A stretch of 64,000 nucleotides of DNA from Dactylellina haptotyla (Eukaryota; Ascomycota; Orbiliomycetes; Orbiliales; Orbiliaceae): the NCBI GenBank assembly GCA_031310005.1, contig CM062383.1, positions 2,046,001 to 2,110,000 on the forward strand, given 5' to 3'. Below the pieces are notes generated by a model. The model searched no databases. It worked only from the letters and a program-made list of their open reading frames with translations, and had not been told where the DNA came from. Shown here in pieces: positions 1 to 10,330 of this stretch (within the stretch, counting starts at the first letter, position 1; each line of letters begins with the position of its first letter). A program made the translations under genes and the position numbers.

Positions 1-1
1 C

Positions 2-744
2 CGCAAACGCTCGGCTCCGTATGCCGACAGCGACCAGGAGGAAGAGGATGACAGTCCCGCAGCGTTTTTCGTCAAGGTAAAGATATATCCTCTCCTAGAA
101 CCCTTCAACTTCTCTCCTAGATTTATAAGGAATACGCCCCGCTGACGTCCCCTATCTCTTTCTCTTTCCAGAAACAACGGATGGGCCGATCGTCAACAGA
201 GTCATTCTCCACGTCCCTTCCATCGCACAGCAATATCGGCATGGACGCGTTCATCTCACCGCCGGTTACTCCGACCCCACTCGCACGCCGCCAGACCTCT
301 GATATATCCATGGAGGACTTGGATATGGCTGACTCCCAGCCATCCAGCCAGCGGGAATGGAACGCCTCCGGGCTGCACGTCGACGTCTCCGTTCCAGCGT
401 TCGTCCAGCAGAGTTCCACCCTCAGCGCCATAAGCATGTCTGATGCGGACGAGCAAGCAATCCAGAGGCCACATACGCCAGGTATAATCATGAGAGACAT
501 GACTAGATTGGAGGTCAGCCCTTCCAGCGAAATTCAGAGCCGGGGGTGGATGGGCATGGCCAAAATCGAACCGTCGTTGCAGCAGCAGCAGCAACAACAG
601 GAACAGCAACAACAGGGTGCGGTTGCTTCCAACACCCTGACAGCCGGGACATTAAAGGGAAGGTTCACGATGGGATATAGGGCAGATTGTGAAAAGTGCA
701 GGAATAGAGTCCCGGGACACTATGTTCACCCTCCCACTATTTAG
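2..744 (+). CDS. 3' end of an unknown fungal protein with Cys-containing C-terminus (partial)
   Basis: Two exons, <2..76 and 172..744, joined by a 95-bp intron with donor gtaaag and acceptor ccag; reading frame continuity (SPAAFFVK then KQRMGRSS) supports the junction. The 5' part lies outside the window. The visible 215 or so residues are mostly Ser/Pro-rich and disordered, with an acidic EEEDD patch and a Gln tract (codons around 579-615). The last 30 residues look ordered and conserved: GRFTMGYRADCEKC, then RNRVPGHYVHPPTI. The CEKC pair and GHY-H residues would suit a small metal-binding or docking tail. I have a memory of similar tails in other ascomycete proteins but cannot name the family. 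Function unknown; probably nuclear or regulatory from its composition, which is inference. Confidence 0.75.
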
Positions 745-1384
745 ATTTTGTTTTGAAAGGTCCACGACAGCGAAAGGGTTATTCGGGAGGCGCTTGGTGC
801 TCTTCCCTTTTTCATTGTATACATCTTGATCTACTAACATAGGAAATTGGTTCGAATATCGCATTGTTCTCGCGGATCACGGCGCTGATATATTTTTGGG
901 CGTTCTTTTCTCATTTCTCGGTGTCTGGGGGCGTTTTCTTCTTTTTAGGCCTTCGCTGGCCCCATCATACACTATTTGTATAACAGTAACGAGGACATGA
1001 TGACATGATTTTCCTTTTCTTCTCTTTTGTAACTGTATTACAGGAAACTCAATCAAGGCTTTTTTTTCTTTCTTTTTTTTTGGTATCAATAGATCTACTC
1101 GCAGAGTCCCAGCCGCCCCGGACATGTTCGACACGGAAGAACTTCGGCTGGGGGTGGCCATCCGTTCTGGCGGACAAGGGTGGCGGCATCCCGATCTTTT
1201 TCTCTTTTAGCTCGCCAAATTTTCCTGACCAAAAACTCTCTTCTATTAAACATCCAGCTCGCCGGGCAGCTATCCACTCACCAAACGCTACGATCGTTAC
1301 TGCACCTCTAGAAAACACTGCGAGAGCATAAATTCGGATAGGAGATACCTAGTGTTCACCTCGATTTCCCTCCTTCTCACAAAA
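745..1384. other. Intergenic region, no gene seen
   Basis: Lies between two same-strand genes, so it holds a 3' flank and then the heme-lyase promoter. It has a T-rich pyrimidine tract near 1058-1082 and CT-rich stretches just before the start codon at 1385, common in fungal promoters. The open frames on both strands have no credible composition. Confidence 0.5.
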
Positions 1385-2613
1385 ATGGGCTGGTTCTGGG
1401 CCGATTCACCGACGTCATCGTCTTCGGCTTCGCAACCGACCAAACCGCCTCACCACCCACACATGATGACCGGCGGCGCTGAGATTCCCGTATGATCGAA
1501 AATTCTTTACCACAGACGCTATTGTATCGGTTCATTTCTAACATACAATATGAAATACTAGCCGGAATGTCCAATGCACAAACCAAAGGGCGCCGCCGCC
1601 GCGACACCACCCCCACCGGCCCCTCTGCAGTCCGATAATAACATCCTCTCGTCCACATTCCAATCCCACTCCTCAGATTCGCTCCCGCAATACCAGCCGG
1701 AAGAGCACGCCGAACCGACGGCGGCCCGCCCGTGGTCGTCATACCTCAACCCGTTGAATATGATGCCAAAGCTCTCGAACGCCCCGGCGCCAGACCAAAA
1801 ATCTATCCTCCCCACAGAACGAGTCATCTCGTCGATACCGAAGGGCCATCACTCGTCCGAGGGTAACTGGGAATACCCGTCGCCGCAGCAGATGTACAAC
1901 GCCATGCTGCGGAAGGGGTACGACGGCACCCCAGAGGATGCGATAGAGTCCATGGTTGATGTGCACAATTTCCTCAACGAAGGCGCCTGGTCGGAGATTA
2001 TGGCATGGGAGAGGCAGTTTTCTGGTGGGCTATGGCGGAGTTTGAAGATTGCAGGGAGAGGAGGGGATGAGGAAGGCTCTGTGGATAAAGAAGAGGCTGA
2101 GAAGGCGTATAAAGCCGGCGGAGAGGTTAAGGACTGGAAGGTTGAGCCACGGTTGTTGAGGTTCCAAGGACGGCCGGGGGATATGACACCTAAAGTGAAG
2201 TTTTACAATATTCTCGGATTGGTGTTCCCGCAATTTGGGTAGGTTACCTTCTTTTCTTTCTTCAAAACAGAAACAAAGTGATGCAGTTGCTAATGTGGGT
2301 TTACAACTGTAGGAGCATACCGTTCGACAGGCACGATTGGTACGTTCTGAGGAACACCTCGGAGACTCAGAACGAGGAGAACAAGACAGAGGTCAGATAC
2401 GTGATTGATTACTACTCTGCTGAAGACGGGCCACATGGTGAGCCTGTGTTTGTTCTGGATGTTCGACCCGCCCTGGATAGGCCACGGGCTTTCTTCGAGC
2501 TCGGCATCAGATACGGTGGGGAACTCTGGTGGAAGGCCAGCGGGGCGGAGGTCAGAGAGGCGGAGAGGAAGAGGATCGAGATGGAGAAGGCGGCCGGGTC
2601 CTTCGGCCATTGA
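1385..2613 (+). CDS. Holocytochrome c synthase (cytochrome c heme lyase)
   Basis: Three exons, 1385..1489, 1562..2238 and 2313..2613, encode 360 residues. The first intron has donor gtatga, branch site ttctaac and acceptor ctag; the second has donor gtaggt and acceptor gtag. The enzyme attaches heme covalently to the CXXCH cysteines of apocytochrome c in the mitochondrial intermembrane space. Seen: the N-terminus GWFWAD typical of fungal family members; a heme-regulatory CPMH motif at residues 38-41, directly after the first splice junction; the core [26 protein letters not shown]; and [12 protein letters not shown] (about 263-274) created by the last junction. These are family hallmarks. Whether it acts on cytochrome c, c1 or both cannot be settled, so no yeast symbol (CYC3 or CYT2) is given. 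Only one CP motif is visible, where some homologues have two. Confidence 0.95.
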
Positions 2614-3397
2614 TCGTTGGTTATCTAACATGAATATCACGCGCGCATACACTGTACATACTAAAACTAGGGACGGTTCGGGGAGTTTTGCGAGTCGAAT
2701 GGCCTGTCTGTCTGCCACGGTATCTTTTTTTCATGACCTCGGTTTGTCTTTGTGGTCATTTCAAGCGCCTATCTGATATCTCTGCTCTTGTATATATATT
2801 CCTGCTTCCACACTATTTACCATATTATCGATATGCTTGTAGACGTTCGGGTGCATTTCAAACCCAGAGGCCCCGATGAACCTTTGTGATAACACCAAAT
2901 TCAGGTATATAATACAAAACCCGTCCGAGTTTCGAACCAGATATTCCCCTCCGAAAAAGTCGTGGATGTCTACAATATACATGCATACACACGCATTTGG
3001 TTGTCTGCAATATGGAAATTGGCGTTTTGTGTTGGCGCCGCGGTTGTTCCGCCAAAGCAGCAGCCGCCCAACCAACCTCTCCGACATCACCACCATACAC
3101 ACACACACACACACACCACCTCCTCCAACCAATCGACCACAAGGACATCGCTCCACCGCCATCGACACCGACATCGTCCAGCTGCCAGCCCGCAGACGAC
3201 TGTCGACATCTCTTGCCACGATATTTCACGCTTCGTTCGGTCTGTAGACGGCCTATCGCGACGCGCAGCCGTGCGTGTCTGCCGCATTCCCGACCTGCCC
3301 GAGACCGTGCTCTCACGATGACCGCTACCTCCTAGATCGACCTTTCTAACAACCTGCGACGACGACGTATCCCGATTCACATAGCGCATCTTGAACA
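2614..3397. other. Intergenic region with a CA microsatellite
   Basis: Contains the heme-lyase 3' flank and the TAF4 promoter or leader. The only distinct structure is an (AC)n run at about 3096-3117. The sequence after it is CA/CG-rich, leader-like, up to the start codon at 3398. Open frames here are driven by the repeat. Confidence 0.5.
3096..3117. repeat. (AC)11 microsatellite
   Basis: Perfect dinucleotide run of about 11 units, about 280 bp upstream of the TAF4 start codon, in the presumed promoter or 5' leader. Confidence 0.9.
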
Positions 3398-4818
3398 ATG
3401 CCAAACCAATACCCGCCTCTCGCCCCGGCGGGCTCGCCGCCTCCCTCGCAGATGCAGATGCCGCCGGTCAAAAGAGCACGTCTCGAACCCACATCGACGG
3501 CGAACTCCCCAGGACCCGGCACCCCCATATCGCAGTCCGCCTTCGCAGCCTCAATGTCCATGCCCCCGCCTTCGTCGACATCGCCCATCCAGAAGCCCGT
3601 AGACACGAAGGATCTTTCTGACGTCCTCTTCTCCACCGGCGTCGACCTCCAAGCCGAAGAGCAGTACCTCTACAACGACACCACTCCAGCTGCCTCCTTC
3701 AACGCCTCCGCCTCCCTCTCCGCCCTCCAAGGTGGCATCGCTGCCGAGCAACGACAGATCAACCGCGAGGAAGCAGAGAATTCCGGGAAGCTCCGACACG
3801 CCAACGACCCTTTCCTCTCAAACTCCAACCTGCAAGCCAAGATACACCAGAAGCTGGTAGATCAGAGACTGGGCTCTAGTGGAAACCCAGACCACTTTTC
3901 CGAACTCATCAGTATCGCGATACAGGAACGCATGAGGGAGCTAGTCACAACCGCGACTGTCTATGCACGGCACAGGCGTCAAGGAAACACGCTCAAGGGG
4001 CTAGGGGAGTGGGCGGACATTGCCTTTGGCGAGACCGAAGGACGCAACGGACGACTGAGATCAGAACAGCTGGAGGGAGACACCGCGCCTTCGCCAGGAG
4101 GCGTCATCTCTAGAAAACGTATGTTTCTATTTCAATGGACCTTCGATGGAGAAAAAGGCTAACTTTGGGATACATAGGCTCGTTCGCTGTAGCCAATGCA
4201 ACCTCACAAACCCCTCGCCAACCATCCTTGGTATCTGAAACCGCGAAATCACTCCGACAAATCGCGACGGACGAACGATTGATCGAAGAAGCCCGCATAG
4301 CGGCACGCATGGCGCGAATAAACGGGACGAAACCGGGTACCCCGGCCGCGGATGGCGCAGGCGGCGACTCGACAAACCCGCCGCCGGGAAGCGTCGCTCC
4401 GGAACCTGAAAAACGCATGACGGCCAAGGAAGCCAAAAAAGCGCAGAATTCACGGCTGGACGAGATTCAATCCCACAAAGCGGCGAACGAGACTGCCAGT
4501 CTCATGTTGGGTGGTGGGCGGAAGAAGAAGTACAGCTGGATGTCAGCGGGTGGTGGTGCCGGCGGAGGCGGTGGAAGCGGGGCGAGCACTCCCAGCAGAC
4601 TGCCTGGAACGCCTGGTGCGACGACAGGCACGCCAGGCGCCACGGTTGCCGCTGCGATTTCGAACGGACCCGTTATGTACTGGGGCAAGAGAATGGGAGA
4701 GTGGAACGAGCAAGGAGAGAGGGGCAAGGGTGTTCAGTTGAGAGATTGGACACTGGCCTTGGAAGCTGATGGAAGAGAGAGGAAGTCTTTACAGAAAGGA
4801 TATCTAAAGATGAAGTGA
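3398..4818 (+). CDS. TAF4: TFIID subunit TAF4
   Basis: Two exons, 3398..4118 and 4178..4818, give 453 residues; the junction codon (Arg) is split, donor gtatgt, branch gctaac, acceptor atag. TAF4 is a core scaffold subunit of the TFIID general transcription factor and pairs with TAF12 through a histone-fold-like region. Seen: a Pro/Ser-rich N-terminus with a KRAR patch (about 25-28); the start of the family domain DLSDVLFSTGVDLQAEEQYL (about 72-91); a helical stretch DHFSELISIAIQERMRELV followed by TVYARHRR; then, after the intron, RQIATDERLIEEARIAARM and a KKAQNSR region. The tail is Gly/Ala/Thr-rich, then ends with VQLRDWTLALEADGR. Order and spacing match the TAF4 C-terminal family domain. 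Length is normal for filamentous fungi. Convergent with the downstream peroxin gene. Confidence 0.88.
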
Positions 4819-5630
4819 TTTTGCCTTCTCGATAGCTGCTCTTTCCCCTTATCTTCCTCGGAAGCAATACTAGCCCCGGCCTCATAGTGTGTCCCCGTTT
4901 CGAAAGCTTGAGTATTTTTCTACGAATCCCAATGCTTATTATTTAACGGCCAATCTACGCTGGAGGTCTCCATCAATTGTTCTGCTTTCCTCGCACTTTC
5001 TCCTCAAGATATTATTTATTTTCCTTTTTCAAAGATTATTTTCCCCTTTGCTGGGGAGACAATCACGCAGTCTTCAAATATCTTTCTCGTTCTTTTATCA
5101 CTGCATCGGGAATCTAAACGGGGGGGTTCTTTTTTTTATCAAACGTTTATTATTATAAGACTGTATATTGACAAAATACCAGATAACGGCGTTCTGTGTG
5201 CTTCTTTTCTTCATGTTATATAATGCTTTAATATGGATCACTATTTTACCTTCTAAGTAATCATAACTAAAACCTAATTTCGACTGTTATTTGTAAAGAT
5301 AAGCTGAACGTGAACGAGTGGTTATCATGAAGCGCATTTCTATATTATCTACTTGTAAGAATCTGTCGTATACTACATTGAATGTCTGTGTAAGGGATCT
5401 CGGTGACATCATCGTCAACAGAGCTTTCCATCGTCAAGCACAGGAAACTAGGTCAACAAAAACTAAAGGGGCTCGAAAATGACAAGAAGTTTGTATTATA
5501 CACAATCAACGCTTGGAGAGAAAAAGCATAAGAATAAGAAAAAGGCCATCCAAGACTCCCCTCCAGCAAATTTGAAAAAATAAGAAAAAGATATTAGACG
5601 TATTCAAAGTTGCGTCGGTGATACGTTTGT
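4819..5630. other. Convergent intergenic region, no gene seen
   Basis: An 812-bp AT-rich stretch shared as 3' flank by TAF4 (+) and the Pex22-like gene (-). It contains many TTTTC and poly-T/A runs suited to 3' end formation on both strands. No coding potential was recognised. Confidence 0.5.
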
Positions 5631-7335
5631 TTAGGTCCTCACTCCTTCAACTTTTGACCTCCAGATACCCTTCAGCCCTTGCCTATCACAAATCGTAATG
5701 CCCTTGGCGATAGTCTTATCCTTCAACCACCGCCTTTTCCTTCCTGTGGCCTCGCTCACGGCACCGCCACCTTGATACCGTTCTTTACCCTTATTCCTCC
5801 TCCTCCTCTCTTCGAAGTTATCTTCTCCGCCGCTAACAGCGCTGGGCACTATCGGTGCGCTGTCGTCCTCATCCTCATCGAGCACGATGATGATCTCACC
5901 GACCCAGTCCTTGAGCATACCCACGATTTCCCCACCGCCAGAAGATAGAGCGCCCCCAGGTGGCGGGGACATGGGTAGCGAGCCGGGCAGCTTCGCGGGC
6001 GCCTCGTCCGCTGACGAGTTGTTATCTAAGCCGGGCACGGACGCGCACGATTCTGAAAGGAAGACGAGAGAAACGCCGATATGACGCAACATGTGCACGA
6101 CACCGGTAGGGGTGGAATAATGCATCACCTGCTGGTGAGGGAAATCCCGCCCGAACGTCTTAAGGATCAATCCTGGCAGGGTGACCGAGTTCTCGACGGA
6201 TGTCTCCTCGGACATATCGTCCGTCTCGGAGTCACCCCGACGCGAACTGCGCCGGAAGGAACCCATTCGTCTGGTGAACGCCGAGGAGACGGACGGGGTG
6301 GGCACGCCTTCGACTTCCGACATGGACGAGTAGCCGCCGTTGGTGGAGTCAGCTTTGGATTTCCTAGAGAACGAGCTCGCGCGCATTCGGCTCGACGTTA
6401 GCGATGCGGTGGATGTTAGGTGGTCGATGTCATCTTCATCGATGAGAAAGGCGTCCCCACCAGCGCGAGAGGTGCGGCCCGATGTGAGAGGCGTGCGCAT
6501 CATAGGGACGAGAGAGGGGGAAGATTCAGGGGACACTTCGGGAGGGGAGGGCTGGGTGCGGGCAAAGGACTTGGAAGAGGTGTAGGACTTGATGGAGATG
6601 GCGGGGGAAGGGGATCTGTGGATTGGCCGAGGGGAGAGCTGGACCAGGGACGGGGATGGAGGTGGTGGAGGGGCGTACACGAAGATTAAGAGGATCCAGC
6701 GGGATATGTCTACTGGGGTGGGGAGGGAGAGGAGGAGGGACTAGAGCGGCGTATATGTGTTAGCAAAAAAATTACCGATATGATATATATAATGACGTAA
6801 ATGAGAAGAATCAGCCTACCTCGTCGAGCTCTTCGTTTCCGGAGACGACCAATGCCATGATCTTCTTCTTCTCCCAATCGATCTCCTGCGAGTTGCCCAG
6901 GACGGGGATGTCTCGGGCCATGGTTCTCGACAAGGTGCTCCGTCCGACGCTGCTCGAGGTTCCCGACGAGGACGGTCTGGCGGCACCACTCATGGACGGG
7001 CCAGCCCGACTCTTGGGCCCGGAATCCGACTCGTCGCTGCTTCCACCCTGGAAGAACTCCTTCCATATCTCGCTGACTCGCCCTGTAATCCCCGCTCCTG
7101 CAGCAGCTGTGGAGGCGCCGGCGGTGGAGCCAAAACTGCGGCCGGCGTAGACGCCGCGCGAGCGTCGCTTTTCATCCGCGGTTTCCTCATCCTCGGAGCG
7201 GAACCCGGTCGAGGCCTCCTGGTCCTCCATCTCCCTCCAGAAGTAGACGCCGGCGGTGGCGACGGCAGCGGTGAGGGTCAGGGCCGCGGGGAGCAGCCAG
7301 CGGGCCCGCGAGGGGTCTCGTCGGCCGCGAGCCAT
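5631..7335 (-). CDS. Pex22-like peroxin (peroxisomal membrane anchor of Pex4)
   Basis: Two exons on the minus strand, 7335..6820 and 6740..5631 (541 residues); the intron has donor gtaggc and acceptor ctag. Pex22 anchors the ubiquitin-conjugating enzyme Pex4 on peroxisomes so that the receptor Pex5 can be ubiquitinated and recycled. Seen: a basic N-terminus, then one membrane segment (about residues 13-33, WLLPAALTLTAAVATAGVYF); a long disordered Ser-rich region; IMALVVSG before the intron; VDISRWILLIFVYAP just after it; VMHYSTPTGVVHMLRHIG; a DWVGEIIIVLDED strand; and a C-terminal GLKGIWRSKVEGVR. These match, in order, what I recall of the filamentous-fungal Pex22-like family. Sequence conservation outside these blocks is low, so the call rests on the ordered blocks plus topology. 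Confidence 0.78.
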
Positions 7336-7881
7336 TGCTGTTGCGCGGGCGTAGACGGGGTGGTTTTTTGTTTATGTCGTCGTTTGTGTCGTCGTCGGGT
7401 TAGTCGGGTTGCGGTTGCTGTTGTTGTTGTTGTGGTGGTGGTGGAACGGGAAGGGGCTGGCTGGGGACGTGTTGTCGCTGCACGCTATGCGCGGTCGGTG
7501 GGCCGAGGCAACGGAGGCAGCAGTTTACGGTGCGTATTCCACGGAGGATATATGATATATATCTCGATAGATCGATGGCGACGGAGGAGAGGAGAAGAGG
7601 CCGTCTACAGGCAGGCTCGGAAGGTCTACAATTCAAAAAGTGAACTGCTGATTCTCCTGCTTAGTGCGATGTTTGGCACGTTTGGAATGACGGGAGGCTG
7701 GGCGTGACGGCGACACATGATTGCTCGCCCGCCGGGCCACTCACAGCTCTCCAACAGCTCCCCGGTTGCCATGGCCCCACAATGCCCGACGCATCCATTC
7801 GGTCACTCGTTCATTCTCTCATTCTCTCATGATACATGTTATTCGAGCGTATTCAAACAAATAGTCGATATATATCAATTG
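7336..7881. other. Promoter of the Pex22-like gene and 3' flank of the next gene
   Basis: This 546-bp gap separates two minus-strand genes. It carries GTT/GTG-rich runs at 7411-7442 and repeated CATTCTCT units near 7810-7832. No credible gene seen. Confidence 0.45.
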
Positions 7882-8994
7882 TCAGTTGTGGGGAGTGGAC
7901 TGTGAGGCGCCGCCGTTCTGTTGGCCCTCCTCTTCCTCCTCGACAACGTCAACCCACTGCGGCGGGTACGGGACCGGACCTATCGCCTCCACTCCCTCGG
8001 CTACCAGCACCACTCCCTCGCGCCAGCAGTCGAACCAGCGCGCCGCTCTGTCGAACACCTCGGCCACATCAAACACCTCCCCTGCCGAAGCATCCATACC
8101 CGTATCCCCGTTGTTGTTATTATTATTATTATTACTATTTTCTGCTGTTCGGTCATTGATGGACTCTCTGTCGTCCATATTCATCCCCAGATCAATAGGC
8201 ATTGCGCTACCACCACCACTGTTCACTTCTTCTTCGTCTCCCCCTTCCCCACTTGACGAACTTGATTCCCCCTCCCCTCCATCTTCCCCCGGCGTATTCG
8301 GTGCCATATCAGAGATTAACTCGCTGAATGCACCATCGTGCATGTGTATACTCGCCCACATCATGCCGCTATCCATTCCCTCGAACGCTTTCTCCATCAA
8401 ACCCGACATCGAGGACAACCAGTCTAAAAACAATTCCCTCCTGTCTGTATCCATTGACACAGTGCCCCACGCCATCACTTGAACGTCGTCCAGGCTCGTC
8501 GCCAGCGTCACCATATTTTCATCTTGGGAGCGAGTGTTAGGATACACCCGCCCCGAGAGCAAGTCGACCGACATGCTCATCCCCACAAAAACACGTACAT
8601 ACCCCGCAATCATGTTCCGCCCTCCCAAGAGATTCTGGTATATGTGTTTTGCATTATATACCTCGTCCAACATATATCTATCCAGCTCGTCCCTGCCCAC
8701 TTGCCCTCCCTCTTCCATGGTTACAATTGACACTTCGAACCGCTGTAATGCTTTGTCAAGAGCGTCTATGAAAAACACCAGGCTTGACGAATATATCGCC
8801 ACATCTGTTTCGTGGTATCCCTGTGCCCCTACTGGGCATTCGTATCTTTTCCTGAGCTTAAGTCGGTCGATCGCGGTCCCCGCTCGGAGCAGGTTTGACC
8901 TCTCTCGCTGGATATAGGAAGTCCAGTATGGCTGGATCGGCATCTCAACTATGGTTGCAAACGAGCTATCGCATTCATGTATCCATGTAAGCAT
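7882..8994 (-). CDS. Hypothetical protein with poly-Asn tract
   Basis: Single open exon of 370 residues starting at 8994; the start chosen is the first ATG of the frame, and an additional upstream exon cannot be excluded. The N-terminal 230 residues look folded and helix-rich, with blocks such as YWTSYIQRERSNLLRAG and VFFIDALDKALQRFEVS. Then comes an acidic Ser/Glu-rich linker, an Asn tract of eight (encoded near 8109-8135 by ATT/TTA on the plus strand), and a C-terminal helix AARWFDCWREGVVLVAEGVE followed by a poly-Glu run. No signal peptide or clear membrane segment. I do not recognise the family. Continuous codon structure over 1.1 kb and conserved-looking aromatic residues support a real gene. 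It is co-oriented with the Pex22-like gene. Confidence 0.65.
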   Translation of the reverse strand: MLTWIHECDSSFATIVEMPIQPYWTSYIQRERSNLLRAGTAIDRLKLRKRYECPVGAQGYHETDVAIYSSSLVFFIDALDKALQRFEVSIVTMEEGGQVGRDELDRYMLDEVYNAKHIYQNLLGGRNMIAGYVRVFVGMSMSVDLLSGRVYPNTRSQDENMVTLATSLDDVQVMAWGTVSMDTDRRELFLDWLSSMSGLMEKAFEGMDSGMMWASIHMHDGAFSELISDMAPNTPGEDGGEGESSSSSGEGGDEEEVNSGGGSAMPIDLGMNMDDRESINDRTAENSNNNNNNNNGDTGMDASAGEVFDVAEVFDRAARWFDCWREGVVLVAEGVEAIGPVPYPPQWVDVVEEEEEGQQNGGASQSTPHN

Positions 8995-10330
8995 TAGCCT
9001 TCAACTAAAAATGGACGGCTTCTACCACATACCAAGCTACAAGGAAGCACAGCACAGCTGTGCTCATGGCTAAGCCGAAGCTAAACCCTCCCGATGGCCC
9101 CAACAGTCTCATACCCGGCGCTCTCTCTTGTTATATTTGTAAGGCGGATTTTAGGAGAGCGATCCGATATGACGGCCAGTATATATCATACCAACCGCGC
9201 CTGAAAGGTGCCTTGCCATGTACCCATCGCATCTCTAGTCGCTACCCTCGCCACAGACATCAAACATTCCCTTTCTGTCGCTCTTGGAAATCTGGTTGCT
9301 TGGTTTGAGCGAGTAACTGGTGCTTGCGGCACAGCACGCCGCTCCGTTTCAAACCTGGCATCTAAAGGATGCGCATTTCATGCTGCACCTATTTGCGGGG
9401 GAGTCTCCGGCATTAAAAATCGCGATGCATTTCCGATATATCTCGAAATCCTAGTCCGTTTGTTCAAAGTACGGAATTAAATCAAGTCGATCCGTGCCAT
9501 CCTATACTGCTGATCGCATGATATCCGTGCAGCCAAACTCGGCATGCTTATTGAATAACGGGGAAGCACATAATAGCCGACCATGGGAACTTTTTAAAAG
9601 CCCTGTTTCTCGTGTCGGTACCAACGAACCAATGGATACAGGACCAAAGTTCGCATTTAGCTCAGTTATAACGATGAAACGCTATCCTCAAAACTGCGTT
9701 GCAAATGTGGTAACGGCCGAATCCAGAAGCACGCCACCAGATTTTAAATGCCCCGGATCCTCGCACCCACATTTGCCACGGGGAGCTGCAGAGGCCCATC
9801 CTAACGTATATCAACAGCCTGAAAAAGCTGAAATATCCTGTTCCACGCATTTCCTCTTTCTTATTTTCCGTCAAGTCCCACAGAGAACAAGGAAAACAAG
9901 CTGCCCAATATGACATTATGGCAAGGTGGCTAAAAAAGCATCTCATTTCCACGCAATATTTTTCCCTCTGACGACTTTAGCCTTTCGCCTTTGGGCCCCA
10001 AGCTAAGGTCCGAGAAACACCGAAGAGCAAACAAACTCTGAGAACAGTGTTGAATACCCGAGCGGAAACCCGTCGATACGAAGGACAGCCCAAAGTCTTG
10101 GCTTTTAGCAATATAAATTCCAATCTTCGTTTTTCTATCAATTGACCCTTTGCCCTTTTTCCCGCCCCGCCCCCCCTTCTCCCACCATCCCGAATCCTGC
10201 GGCAACCCTTCTTTTTCCCTTTTCCCTCTTTCTTCAGCTCGCGACAGCCAGACACGTACGACTTGGAAACACTAACCCAGATCCTGACTGCTGTCACCAC
10301 ATCTAGCACACACAGCCATAATTAGTTTTT
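8995..10330. other. Gene-free sequence, possible promoter region
   Basis: Begins upstream of the poly-Asn gene. The frames present have no recognisable protein character. A C/T-rich tract at about 10140-10235 ending in cttcag looks like a fungal core-promoter or 5'-UTR pyrimidine stretch on the plus strand, but no coding exon follows, so a non-coding transcript starting here is conceivable and unproven. Confidence 0.35.

Noticed and set aside
9494-9913. 139-codon frame
   Set aside because: Reads like random translation, and a frame on the opposite strand overlaps it.
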